A stretch of DNA of 40,979 nucleotides, from positions 1 to 40,979 of IMG/VR virus record IMGVR_UViG_3300033233_000079; one strand, written 5' to 3'. The position numbers and the translations under genes are program-made. Under the pieces are notes generated by a model. It did not search any database, was not told where the DNA came from, and was given only the letters and a program-made list of their open reading frames with translations. Each line of letters begins with the position of its first letter. The stretch's first letter is position 1. Below are positions 6,884-15,366 of this stretch, in pieces. This stretch comes from a virus.

Positions 6884-8043
6884 TGTGGACGGACCACGCG
6901 TTCTTGCAGTTGGGGGATTGTCGCGAGGCGCTCGCGACGCTGCCGGAAAACTGTATCGACGCGGTCGTGACAGATCCGCCGTACCACTTGACCCAGGTGT
7001 CCCGCAACGGTTCACCGCGAACGAATGATCCAGAGACTCCGTTCGGTCGTCACCACATAGGCGAGCGCGGATTCATGGGCCGCACTTGGGACGGTGGTGA
7101 CGTCGCGTTCCGGCCGGAGACCTGGGCGGCCGTTCTGCGGGTGGCGAAGCCTGGGGCGCATCTGCTGGCCTTCGGCGGGACGCGGACGTTTCACCGGTTG
7201 GCGTGTGCGATCGAAGACGCGGGTTGGGATTTTAGGGATACGATCATGTGGTGTCACGCCCAAGGTTTTCCGAAATCTAAGAATCTCGACGGTGATTGGG
7301 AGGGCTGGGGTACTGCTCTAAAACCGGCAGTTGAGTTAATCGCCGTCGCGCGCAAGCCGTTCGACGCCACGGTCGCTGAGAACGTGCAGCAGTGGGGAAC
7401 AGGCGCGATCAACATCGACGGGTGCAGAGTAGGTACTTCTAAAGAAGTTCCGAGTTCAATGCCAAAGAATCGGGACGGCCATGGTCGTTTTGGTAAATTC
7501 GGTGTGCATACAGGAGGTGAGGGGCAAGACCCAAACGTCGGCCGCTGGCCTGCGAACCTGGCGCACGATGGAAGCGATGAAGTGTTGGCGACTTTCCCTG
7601 AATCGAAAGGGCAGCAAGGTGATCTGAAAGCGACGGGGCGTCCGCGGCCGTCGTCCGGTCGGTTCGGGGCCATGGCACCGCCGTTGCCGCATGCCGCTCG
7701 CGGCGACACCGGCAGCGCGGCCCGCTTCTTTTACTGCGCGAAAGCCAGCAAGGCAGATCGCGGCGAGGGCAACACCCATCCGACGGTGAAGCCGACGGCA
7801 CTCATGCGCTGGCTCGTGCGGCTTGTGACGCAGCCGGGCGGCATGATTCTCGATCCGTTCATGGGCTCCGGCTCGACCGGAGTCGCCGCCGCGCTCGAAA
7901 AGTTAGACTTCATGGGCATCGAACGGGAAGACGAAGCGTTTCGCATTTCAGAAAAACGCATTGAGCGCGCATTTTCCGATGGACAACAAAATCGATCCGA
8001 GGCACATTCTGAATCCGAAGCGGCCCCTCCTGGGTCGGGTTAG
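6883..8043 (+). CDS. DNA N4-cytosine/N6-adenine methyltransferase
   Basis: The order is GDCREALATLP, then DPPY at 31-34 (catalytic motif IV), and near the C-terminus LDPFMGSGSTG (about 323-333, the SAM-binding motif I). This circular order is the beta class of amino-methyltransferases. The target-recognition region is the middle ~200 residues, with no obvious domain. No restriction partner is adjacent, so it is a solitary phage methyltransferase, likely for protection from host restriction or for timing. ATG overlaps the primase stop (TGATG). Confidence 0.9.
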   Translation: MWTDHAFLQLGDCREALATLPENCIDAVVTDPPYHLTQVSRNGSPRTNDPETPFGRHHIGERGFMGRTWDGGDVAFRPETWAAVLRVAKPGAHLLAFGGTRTFHRLACAIEDAGWDFRDTIMWCHAQGFPKSKNLDGDWEGWGTALKPAVELIAVARKPFDATVAENVQQWGTGAINIDGCRVGTSKEVPSSMPKNRDGHGRFGKFGVHTGGEGQDPNVGRWPANLAHDGSDEVLATFPESKGQQGDLKATGRPRPSSGRFGAMAPPLPHAARGDTGSAARFFYCAKASKADRGEGNTHPTVKPTALMRWLVRLVTQPGGMILDPFMGSGSTGVAAALEKLDFMGIEREDEAFRISEKRIERAFSDGQQNRSEAHSESEAAPPGSG

Positions 8044-8058
8044 AAAAAGCGAGAGCGC

Positions 8059-9270
8059 GTGAACGAAGACGACTTTCCTACGCCGGACGGCGAATACATG
8101 TCTGCGAGTCAGATCGAGACCTGGCGCACGTGCAAACGTAAGTGGGCTTGGAGAAAGATCGATAGGATCGAAGGCCCTGCGAACACGGCGGCCGAAAAGG
8201 GTAAGATCGTCCACGAGGTTCTTGAGAGTTGGCTGAAGCACGGGGTCGTGATCGATCCGGATGCGACGCGGACGCTGCCCGACGGCACGGTGTTCAAGCC
8301 GGGGCCGATCGCGGCCGCGGGTTTGAAGCACTTGCCGATGCCCGGCACGTGCGGCACTGAGCGAAGGATCACCGTCAAGACCAAGCTCGTGAAGTACCAG
8401 GGTTTCATCGACTGGGATGTGCAGACTGGCGATATTCCAGTGGTCGGCGATCACAAGACGACGTCCGATTTCAAGTGGGCTAAGACTGAAGACGACTTGA
8501 GAAAAGATCCGCAGGCGACCATCTACGCCGCGGCCTTGATGAACGAGACCGGGAAGTCGGCCGTCGAGTTGCGCTGGGTGTACTACACGACCCGCGGTCG
8601 TGCGCAGTCGAAGAAGGTCAGCTTGATCGTGTTGCGCGAGGACATCGAGAAAAACTTCGATGATCTGGACGCAACGTCGGTGGAGATCTTGGAAGCCAAG
8701 AAGAACGTCAAGACGGCGCTCCACTTGGAGCCGAACGTGCGCTCTTGCGACATGTACGGCGGATGTCAGTTTCGGGTGAATTGCAATCTGAGTACCGCGG
8801 AGAGAATCAAGGGAATGATGGCCCAAGAAACTCTCGCGGAAAAAATGGAACAGAGAAGAAAGGAACCGACAATGGCGACACTGGCAGAGAAGATGGCAGC
8901 GAGGAATGCAGGCAAGGCGAAGCCGAGTGCGGGTACGAACGGAGCGACGACAGCGGCCGCAGCCGGTACGGGGATCAACCCGCCGGAGGGTCGCGCACCG
9001 ACGACTCCGGCAGACATGGCCGCAGCCGCGGCCGCAACCACGGCCGCAGCGGCGCCTCCGGCCGTGGACGCGGGCAAGGCGAAGCGTGGACGCCCGGCCG
9101 GTGCCGCAGCCGCGGCCGTTCCGGAGGTCGGACCGGTGGCGCAGGGTGGCCTGCGCACGGCGAAGGAAATCTGGCGCGGGTACGCCATGGCCGCGCTCTC
9201 GGGAGGGCACGCTCCTCTGGAGGCCATCGAGTGGGCGAATGTGATGCTGGATCACGACCTGAACCACTAG
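8059..9270 (+). CDS. PD-(D/E)XK nuclease, Cas4/RecB-like, with Ala-rich tail
   Basis: Residues 1-250 form a RecB-family nuclease: SASQIETWRTCKRKW at the start, GKIVHEVLESW, FIDWD, GDHKTT (about 131-136, the D...xK core) and QATIYAAAL (the Q motif). C25 plus three cysteines spaced by six near 230, 236 and 242 fit the Fe-S cluster of Cas4/AddB-type nucleases. It probably resects DNA ends for recombination. Residues ~272-403 differ: a LAEKM motif, an Ala/Pro-rich linker and a small helical end (TAKEIWRGYAMAAL...). An internal ATG at 8872 with an AAGGA site could produce that part alone. GTG start after GAGAG. Confidence 0.8.
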   Translation: MNEDDFPTPDGEYMSASQIETWRTCKRKWAWRKIDRIEGPANTAAEKGKIVHEVLESWLKHGVVIDPDATRTLPDGTVFKPGPIAAAGLKHLPMPGTCGTERRITVKTKLVKYQGFIDWDVQTGDIPVVGDHKTTSDFKWAKTEDDLRKDPQATIYAAALMNETGKSAVELRWVYYTTRGRAQSKKVSLIVLREDIEKNFDDLDATSVEILEAKKNVKTALHLEPNVRSCDMYGGCQFRVNCNLSTAERIKGMMAQETLAEKMEQRRKEPTMATLAEKMAARNAGKAKPSAGTNGATTAAAAGTGINPPEGRAPTTPADMAAAAAATTAAAAPPAVDAGKAKRGRPAGAAAAAVPEVGPVAQGGLRTAKEIWRGYAMAALSGGHAPLEAIEWANVMLDHDLNH

Positions 9271-9273
9271 CCG

Positions 9274-9723
9274 ATGTCCCTCGCCGACAAGATGCACGCG
9301 GCTGCCCGTGCGCGCTGGGCGAAGAAGGGGCCAGAGTACGCCGAGAACCGGCAACGGAAGTACCAGGAGTGGCAGGAAAATCAGAAACGCCGCGACCGAG
9401 TGGCTGAAGAACAGAGACAGGCAGCTTGGCGGCACTACCAAGAACAAGAGCGAGAGCGCCAGCGGCAACAAGAACAACAGCAACAGGAGTGGGCACGACA
9501 ACAGCAGCGTCGGTCTCAGGCAGAAAACACACAGCGACTCTGGGAGGAGGCTTTTGGAATAGGTCAACCGACTCGGGCGTTATCAAAAGAGCGCGTCAAG
9601 GTCATCGACAAGATCCAAAAGCTCCTCCGGTTGGCGGCCGGGGGCACGACAGCAGAAGAATCGCGGACAGCGGCCACAATGGCCTACAAACTGATTGAGG
9701 AGCACAAGGTCGAATTCAAATGA
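9274..9723 (+). CDS. DUF2786-type protein with Gln/Arg coiled coil
   Basis: The N-terminus is MSLADKMHAAARARW, then a long Gln/Arg/Glu-rich helix (about 20-85, likely coiled coil), then a C-terminal helical hairpin (KVIDKIQKLLRLAAGGTTAEESRTAATMAYKLIEEHKVEF) typical of the DUF2786 N-terminal motif. That motif is common in phage and mobile-element proteins of unknown function. It starts 4 nt after the nuclease stop and overlaps the next gene (ATGA), within the replication operon. Confidence 0.7.
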   Translation: MSLADKMHAAARARWAKKGPEYAENRQRKYQEWQENQKRRDRVAEEQRQAAWRHYQEQERERQRQQEQQQQEWARQQQRRSQAENTQRLWEEAFGIGQPTRALSKERVKVIDKIQKLLRLAAGGTTAEESRTAATMAYKLIEEHKVEFK

Positions 9724-10082
9724 GCAGTCTCGCGGAAAGAATGCAAGCCAGGGCAAAGGCTCGCCGGTGGATCAAAGAAGCCGGTTCGCTCGGGCTCGAC
9801 GACATCTCACGTCGCCGGGCCCTGGGCGGCGAGAACACCTTGCGGCCGTCGGACATGATCTCGCTTGAGGCCGGGTGCTTGCGTGTGCTCGCGTTGCTGC
9901 GGGACTTCCAGTGGCATCAGGCCGACGAGATCCGCGCGACGGCTGGAAACCCCAGGGCCCCGGCGTCGGAAGGGTTGCGCAGGATGCGCGAGTTGCGCAA
10001 GGTCTACGAGGTCGAGAAGCGCAGGGTGTTCGACACGCGGATGTGGGAGTACAGGCTCGTGGGTTTGAAAAAAGAGGTGTGA
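9720..10082 (+). CDS. Hypothetical, possible winged-helix protein, 120 aa
   Basis: It starts MSSLAERMQARAKARRW, the same N-terminal motif as its neighbours. The rest (LRVLALLRDFQWHQADEIRATAG... EGLRRMRELRKVYEVEKRR...WEYRL) has the helix-helix-helix-strand-strand layout of a winged helix, as in small DNA-binding adaptors. ATG overlaps the upstream stop. Function unknown; a DNA-binding accessory of replication is plausible from context only. Confidence 0.65.
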   Translation: MSSLAERMQARAKARRWIKEAGSLGLDDISRRRALGGENTLRPSDMISLEAGCLRVLALLRDFQWHQADEIRATAGNPRAPASEGLRRMRELRKVYEVEKRRVFDTRMWEYRLVGLKKEV

Positions 10083-10083
10083 G

Positions 10084-10548
10084 ATGGGAACTTTTGAAGA
10101 CGCAGAAGTTTTTGAGTCTCGTGCTACTACCAGCATAACGACAGAGATTCCGCAAGGTTGTGAAGAAGAAATGGAGTTGCTCCATCAGGATTTTGTCAAT
10201 ATGTGCATTCTTAGTTTGTCTGTAGGGACAACAGGAACGCAAGGAGGTCAGAACAGTAGGTCAAAAACCGTTTTTACTCTCAAGGATTTCGGAAGTTTGC
10301 AAATGGAAATTCACGTAGAAAAACGTGAAAGCAGAAGGCAACCTCCAGAGATAGTGTCGTTTGGAATGCATCAGTTTTCCGGTTTGACTTTAGTTTTCAC
10401 TGGCGATGCAGAGTTGGAAGAGTTCATCAATGTAATGAAATCCGCAACGCAGGCTCTGGAAGATCAAAGAGCCAGAAATAGTCAGTTACAGCGAGGTATC
10501 GAAAAAATTCGAGAGCGGGCTGCGGAAGCGTTAAGAGAGAAAGAATGA
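10084..10548 (+). CDS. Hypothetical protein of lower GC, 154 aa
   Basis: The ATG at 10084 follows an AAGAGGTG ribosome site. The protein is acidic in its first part, has a beta-rich middle (about 60-110) and a C-terminal helix (about 118-154) likely to be coiled coil. Its base and codon use is visibly more AT-rich than both neighbours (many TTT, GAA, AAA codons), which suggests later acquisition. The stop overlaps the helicase start (ATGA). No known domain is seen. Confidence 0.65.
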   Translation: MGTFEDAEVFESRATTSITTEIPQGCEEEMELLHQDFVNMCILSLSVGTTGTQGGQNSRSKTVFTLKDFGSLQMEIHVEKRESRRQPPEIVSFGMHQFSGLTLVFTGDAELEEFINVMKSATQALEDQRARNSQLQRGIEKIRERAAEALREKE

Positions 10549-12362
10549 GCATCCTCGACAACATGCTGGCCCGGAAGGGCAAGACCCGGGCGGACTACGG
10601 GAAGGATTCTCACCTGGGGAAGATCTTCCGCCGCCAGGGCGTGATGCAATCTGCAGAGCTTGACCGGATTCTGCACCTGCCCCGTCGTGACTGGGAGGCC
10701 GCGCCGTCACTGCACAACGATCTGACGGACTGGCTCAAGACCCCTGCCGGGACCATGACGCTGCGGCCGGTGCAGGCGTACGCACTGACGGAGATGCACG
10801 ATTTCTCCGGCCTGCTGGCGCCGATTCGGGTCGGCGGTGGCAAGACCTTGATCTCGCTGCTCGCGTCCGAAGTGCTGGATGCCAAGCGGCCGCTGCTGCT
10901 GATTCCGGCGAAGTTGAAGCGCAAGACCTACAACGAAATCCAGACGCTCAAGCAGCACTGGCGTTTCAAGGTGCCGGAGATTGTCTCGTACGAGTGGCTC
11001 GGCCGCGTTCAGGCCGCCGAGTACCTCGACAAGAAGCAGCCCGACCTGATCATCGCGGACGAAGCGCACAAGTGCCGCAACAAGTCCGCGGCCATCACGA
11101 GACGTGTCGGCCGGTACATGGAAGCCCACCCCGAGACGAAGTTCGTGGCGATGTCCGGCACGATCACCAAGCGGTCGCTGGAAGACTACGCGCACATCGC
11201 CGAGTGGTGCCTGGGCCACGTGGCGCCGGTGCCGCTCGACTGGAAGATCCTGCGCGAGTGGTGTGACGCCTTCGATGAAAAGGTGATGCCCGAGGCGCGG
11301 CTCGCGCCCGGTGCACTCTTGAAACTCTGCAATGATCAGGAACTGCAAGAGATCCAGAGCGATTCGCTCGGGACGATTCGCCGTGCGTACCGGCGGCGTC
11401 TTGTCGACACGCCTGGGGTCATCGCGACCAAGGAAGGCTTCGTGGACTGCTCGCTTGGGATCTCGGCCGTCGAGCCGAAGTACAACGACGAGACCGAGGA
11501 AGCGTTCAAGAATCTCAAGCTCAACTGGGAGACGCCCGACGGCTGGCCGATTTCAGATGCGGTGACGCTGTGGCGGCACGCGCGGGAGATGGCGCTGGGA
11601 TTCTACTACATCTGGGATCCTCGGCCGCCGAAGGAATGGATCGCGGCCCGGAAAGAGTGGTGCGCAACCGTCCGCCGCATCATCAAGTACAAGAAACTCG
11701 ACAGCGAGTTGCAGGTCGCCCAGGCCATCGCAGCCGGTCGCATCGACGACCCCGAGTCTGAACGGAAAGATCTGCTCGGGAACAGGTTCGGCGGGACGGT
11801 CTACGACAACTGGGTTTCGATTCGCGACTCTTTCAGGCCGAACACGGTCCCGGTCTGGATGGATCACGGGCCGCTCGATTTCTGCGAGCGCTGGATGAAG
11901 GACAACACCGGGATCGTGTGGGTCGAGCACGTGGTGTTCGGCGAAGCGCTCGCGAAACGAACTGGGCGGCCGTTCTTTCACCGCAAGGGTGAAGACGCGC
12001 AGCGGAACTTGATCGATCAGGCGACTCCGGCCGGGGGCTCGGTCATCGCGTCGATCGCTTCAAACTGTGAAGGCCGCAACCTGCAAGCGTGGTCGCAGAA
12101 TCTCGTCGCGTCGCCGCCTCCGACTGGTAGCGTCTGGGAGCAGTTGATCGCACGCAGTCATCGGGACGGACAAGAGGCAGATGAAGTTTCGGTCGACGTG
12201 ATCTTGGGTTGTGTGCAGCAGTGGGGAGGCTTCGAGCAAGCAAGGCTCGACGCGAACTACATTCAGTCGACGACGGGGCAGGTGCAGAAGTTGAATTACG
12301 CGGACGTGGATGTTCCAAGTCCGCGGGAAGTCGCTGTGCGGACCGAAGCACGGTGGTTGTAA
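10545..12362 (+). CDS. SNF2-like / superfamily 2 helicase
   Basis: A Q-like motif (RPVQAYAL) precedes a Walker A GGGKT (about 99-103); motif II is DEAH (about 173) and motif III is SGT (about 203). The C-terminal lobe ends in ARSHRDGQ (about 536), which resembles the HRIGQ motif VI of SNF2 ATPases. Such phage helicases are translocases acting in recombination-dependent replication or branch migration. The N-terminus, MSILDNMLARKGKTR, again carries the short motif found in neighbouring genes. The protein is 605 residues, a usual length. Confidence 0.85.
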   Translation: MSILDNMLARKGKTRADYGKDSHLGKIFRRQGVMQSAELDRILHLPRRDWEAAPSLHNDLTDWLKTPAGTMTLRPVQAYALTEMHDFSGLLAPIRVGGGKTLISLLASEVLDAKRPLLLIPAKLKRKTYNEIQTLKQHWRFKVPEIVSYEWLGRVQAAEYLDKKQPDLIIADEAHKCRNKSAAITRRVGRYMEAHPETKFVAMSGTITKRSLEDYAHIAEWCLGHVAPVPLDWKILREWCDAFDEKVMPEARLAPGALLKLCNDQELQEIQSDSLGTIRRAYRRRLVDTPGVIATKEGFVDCSLGISAVEPKYNDETEEAFKNLKLNWETPDGWPISDAVTLWRHAREMALGFYYIWDPRPPKEWIAARKEWCATVRRIIKYKKLDSELQVAQAIAAGRIDDPESERKDLLGNRFGGTVYDNWVSIRDSFRPNTVPVWMDHGPLDFCERWMKDNTGIVWVEHVVFGEALAKRTGRPFFHRKGEDAQRNLIDQATPAGGSVIASIASNCEGRNLQAWSQNLVASPPPTGSVWEQLIARSHRDGQEADEVSVDVILGCVQQWGGFEQARLDANYIQSTTGQVQKLNYADVDVPSPREVAVRTEARWL

Positions 12363-12387
12363 GAAACAAGAAACAAGGGAGAGCAGC

Positions 12388-12825
12388 ATGGGCATGTTTG
12401 CTGGTATCGAGAGTGCACGAGTTGGCAGCGGGGGAGTCTATTTTCTCGCGGGCCTTTACAGGGTCGAGATCGTCAAGGTCTTCGCGATGAGGGGGAGGAA
12501 GGGCGACGATCTGTTCATCGTCGAGACGAAGATCTTGCAGAGCGACAATGCGGAACGGCGTCCCGGCGGGTCGTGTTCGTGGGTGGTGAACTTGAAGCAC
12601 GAGCCGTCGCTCGGCAACATCAAGGGCTTCATCGCGGCCGCCAACGGGATCGATCCGAACAACAAGGGGGAGGTCGATTCGCAGGTGAACGAGGAGGCCG
12701 TCGAGGCCGCGTGTCACGCGGACAATCCGTTGGAGGGCATCATCATCGACCTGGAAGCGACGGAGATCAAGACGAAGGCGGGCGGAGACTTCACCGTCCA
12801 CAAGTGGACGCCGGTCGAGCAGTAG
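12388..12825 (+). CDS. Possible ssDNA-binding or polymerase accessory protein, 145 aa
   Basis: The protein starts MGMFAGIESARVGSGG and runs GVYFLAGLYRVEIVKV...LFIVETKILQSDN...GGSCSWVV...LGNIKGFIAAANG, an alternating-strand pattern compatible with an OB-like barrel, followed by an acidic C-terminal half. Similar proteins sit next to phage polymerases and helicases. Single-stranded DNA binding is an inference from position and strand pattern, not from a signature. ATG at 12388 follows a GGGAGAG site. Confidence 0.6.
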   Translation: MGMFAGIESARVGSGGVYFLAGLYRVEIVKVFAMRGRKGDDLFIVETKILQSDNAERRPGGSCSWVVNLKHEPSLGNIKGFIAAANGIDPNNKGEVDSQVNEEAVEAACHADNPLEGIIIDLEATEIKTKAGGDFTVHKWTPVEQ

Positions 12826-12838
12826 ACCTGAAGGCTCT

Positions 12839-12862
12839 GGGGGAGGCACGACGGCCTCCCCC
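12839..12862 (+). terminator. Perfect 9-bp hairpin before the polymerase gene
   Basis: GGGGGAGGC (12839-12847) and GCCTCCCCC (12854-12862) form a perfect GC stem with an ACGACG loop. No T tract follows, so it may be a Rho-type pause site, an mRNA 3'-end stabiliser for the upstream gene or a regulator of polymerase translation; it ends 14 nt before the polymerase ATG. Confidence 0.5.
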
Positions 12863-12876
12863 GGCGCCGGTGCTTT

Positions 12877-14862
12877 ATGACCCCTCTTGCCTTAGATACG
12901 GAAACCGCGTTGATCGGCATCGGCCAACTGGCCCCGCCGCTCACTTGCGCTACCTGGGCCTACTCCACAGCCCAGAGCGGCCTGCTTTGGGTCGGCTCGC
13001 CGACGTGCCGAGGAATGATCGAAAATCTTTTGTCAGATCCCACCATCATGATCGTCGGCTTAAACACGGCCTACGACACGGCCGTCATCGGTGCCGAGTG
13101 GCCCGACCTGTTGCCGAAGATCTTCGACGCGTATGAGAGCAACCGGATCACGGACGTGGGTCTTCGGCAGAAGCTCATCGACATCGCGCACGGAAAATTC
13201 CGTGGGTACACGGACAGCATCACAGAAGAATTCACGTCGCACGAGTATTCGATTGCGGCCTTGGCTGAGCGCTACATGTTCAAGACCCGGGACAAGGACA
13301 CGCACCGGCTTGGCTTCGGGGAGTTGCGGGACGTGCCGCCGGAGCAGTGGCCGCAAGGCGCGGCCGAGTACGCGATCGAAGATGCGTGCGACACGATTGA
13401 AATTTTCCAGTATCAGGAGCCGGAGAAACAGTTTCTCGACGATCAGTTCCGCCAGGCTCGCGCGGCTTTCGGCTTGCACCTGATTTCCTGCTGGGGTATC
13501 CGGACGTCCGAGCAGAACATCGAGAGTTTCCGGAAGACCACAGAGGAAGCGTTTCGACACGCCTTGAAGGTTTGCAAGGAAGCGAACTTCGTGCGGCCGG
13601 ATGGAACGCGCGACACGAAGGTCGCGAAGGCTCGCATGATTCAGGTGATGGAGGAACTGGGGGCGCCTACGAAAAAGACGGACACGTTCATCGAACTGCG
13701 ACGCAAGCGGGACAGCAACGGAGTGATACTGACTCCCCGGGATGAGAAGAATCTGGCGGACCCGTTTTTCGGGATCTCGATCGATGAGGAGGCGTGCCTT
13801 TCGTCGGCGGACGATTCGTTGATTGCCTACTCCCAGGTGTCCAGCCTGAAGACCGTCGTCGAAGTTCACATTCCGGCGCTGCGAAACGGAATCGAGTACC
13901 CGATTCAGCCCAGGTTCGAGCCGTTGGTCGAGACCGGCCGGACGTCCTGCAAGGGTCACGATCCGAAGCAGGCTACCAACGGCTACCAGCTTCACAACGT
14001 CCGGCGGCTGCCTGGGATACGAGAATGTTTCACGGCCCGGCCTGGGAAGTTGTTCATCGAGGCTGACTACAGCGGTCTCGAATTGCATACCTGGGCGCAG
14101 TCGTGCCTGTACGCACTCGGTGAAAGCGAGTTGGCCAAGGCGTTGAACAAAAAGATCGACCCACATCTCGTGCTGGCCGCGACCATGCTCGACACCTCGT
14201 ACGAAAACACGATCGCCAGGTACAAGGCAGGAGATGAAAAGGTCGCAGGGACGCAGGGAGCCCGGCAGTTCGCGAAGATCGGCAACTTCGGTTTCCAGGG
14301 CGGCATGTCGGCCGACACCTTTCGAGCCTGGGCCCGCGTCCAGTACAAGACCAAGTTCAGTAAGGAAGAGGCGGACCACATTCGGGCGTCCTGGTATCAA
14401 ACCTGGCCCGAATCTGAATCATACTTCCGGTGGATCAAAGCCCAGTGCGATCAGGCCGGAGGCTACGCGACGGTCACGCAGTTCCAGAGCAACAGAGTCC
14501 GCGGCCTCATCACGTTCACCATCGCGGCCAACACGTTCTTCCAAGGGCTCGGGGCGGATGCGACGAAAGCAGCGCTGTTCGCGATCCAGCGGGAGTGTTA
14601 CGTCGACAAGTGGTCACCGCTCTACGACTGCCGGATGGTGAACTACGTGCACGATTCGTACACCCTGGAAGTCCCCGAAGATCTGGAACTGGCGAACGCG
14701 GCTGCGAAGCGTCTCGTCGATGTCATGATCGAGGAAGCGACGAAGTGGCTGCCGGATGTTCCGCCGCGGGCCGAAGTGACGCTGTCGAAGCACTGGTCGA
14801 AGAAAGCCAAGGCTGTCAAGAACGAGCAGGGACTCTTGATCCCGTGGGAGTGGTCGCAATGA
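12877..14862 (+). CDS. Family A DNA polymerase with 3'-5' exonuclease
   Basis: Exonuclease motifs are DTET (about 7-10), NTAYD (about 63-67) and YAIED (about 167-171), all catalytic acids present. Polymerase motifs follow: A = DYSGLELH (about 396), B = ARQFAKIGNFGFQGG (about 462-476), C = VHDS (about 593). The catalytic aspartates of A and C and the R, K and F of motif B are kept. The motif A arginine is His, the usual O-helix Tyr is Gly, and the Glu after the motif C Asp is Ser. It is the replicative polymerase. ATG 12877 has a weak ribosome site; the next gene overlaps by ATGA. Confidence 0.9.
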   Translation: MTPLALDTETALIGIGQLAPPLTCATWAYSTAQSGLLWVGSPTCRGMIENLLSDPTIMIVGLNTAYDTAVIGAEWPDLLPKIFDAYESNRITDVGLRQKLIDIAHGKFRGYTDSITEEFTSHEYSIAALAERYMFKTRDKDTHRLGFGELRDVPPEQWPQGAAEYAIEDACDTIEIFQYQEPEKQFLDDQFRQARAAFGLHLISCWGIRTSEQNIESFRKTTEEAFRHALKVCKEANFVRPDGTRDTKVAKARMIQVMEELGAPTKKTDTFIELRRKRDSNGVILTPRDEKNLADPFFGISIDEEACLSSADDSLIAYSQVSSLKTVVEVHIPALRNGIEYPIQPRFEPLVETGRTSCKGHDPKQATNGYQLHNVRRLPGIRECFTARPGKLFIEADYSGLELHTWAQSCLYALGESELAKALNKKIDPHLVLAATMLDTSYENTIARYKAGDEKVAGTQGARQFAKIGNFGFQGGMSADTFRAWARVQYKTKFSKEEADHIRASWYQTWPESESYFRWIKAQCDQAGGYATVTQFQSNRVRGLITFTIAANTFFQGLGADATKAALFAIQRECYVDKWSPLYDCRMVNYVHDSYTLEVPEDLELANAAAKRLVDVMIEEATKWLPDVPPRAEVTLSKHWSKKAKAVKNEQGLLIPWEWSQ

Positions 14863-15347
14863 ATTTGCTCTCGATCGATCCGGGCGTCACGTGTTGTGGC
14901 TGGGCGTACTGGCGGGGGAAGACTCTCGACGCTTGTGGTCTTTCACGTACGAAAGAAACAACGATCGAGGAACGGATTCGCGCGCACGACTTGTACCGAC
15001 ATTGGTCTGAACCGATAGATTCGATCGTGATTGAGAAGCCCGAGGTTTATCAGCAGCGGTTCTGGAAGGGAGACCCGCGCGATCTGGTGGAACTGGCGAT
15101 GGTGGTCGGCGGGATCGTCGCTTTGTTTCCCTACAGCGTCGTCGTTCGGACTGTGTTCCCGAAGGAATGGAAGGGGCAACTTTTGAAAGAAGTGTCCGCT
15201 AGAAGAACGCTGTCAAAGTTGTCCGAGGTTGAAAAGCAGGTAGTAGAAAAACCCGAAGTCTTCGGCGAGCCAAGCACAGCGCCGCCGAGTCTTCTTCACA
15301 ACATGTACGATGGAATCGGCCTCGGGCTGTTTGCTCTTGGTCGGTAA
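14859..15347 (+). CDS. RuvC-like Holliday junction resolvase
   Basis: The protein begins MNLLSIDPGVTCCGWAYW, giving the first catalytic Asp (D7) in the SIDPG strand of the RNase H fold; E59 in IVIEKPEVY and D151 in MYDGIGLGLFALG supply the other acids. This is the RuvC layout in 162 residues, the usual length. It would cut branched DNA before packaging. ATG overlaps the polymerase stop. Confidence 0.8.
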   Translation: MNLLSIDPGVTCCGWAYWRGKTLDACGLSRTKETTIEERIRAHDLYRHWSEPIDSIVIEKPEVYQQRFWKGDPRDLVELAMVVGGIVALFPYSVVVRTVFPKEWKGQLLKEVSARRTLSKLSEVEKQVVEKPEVFGEPSTAPPSLLHNMYDGIGLGLFALGR

Positions 15348-15366
15348 CAAGAAAAGGAAAAGGAAA

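Noticed and set aside
7948-9567. A 539-codon open frame on the minus strand
   Set aside because: It is antisense to the nuclease and DUF2786 genes, which have clear motifs; its product is a low-complexity Leu/Arg/Cys string produced by GC-rich codons on the other strand.
13060-14400. A 446-codon open frame on the minus strand
   Set aside because: It lies wholly inside the polymerase gene, whose exonuclease and polymerase motifs are intact; no motif in the antisense product.
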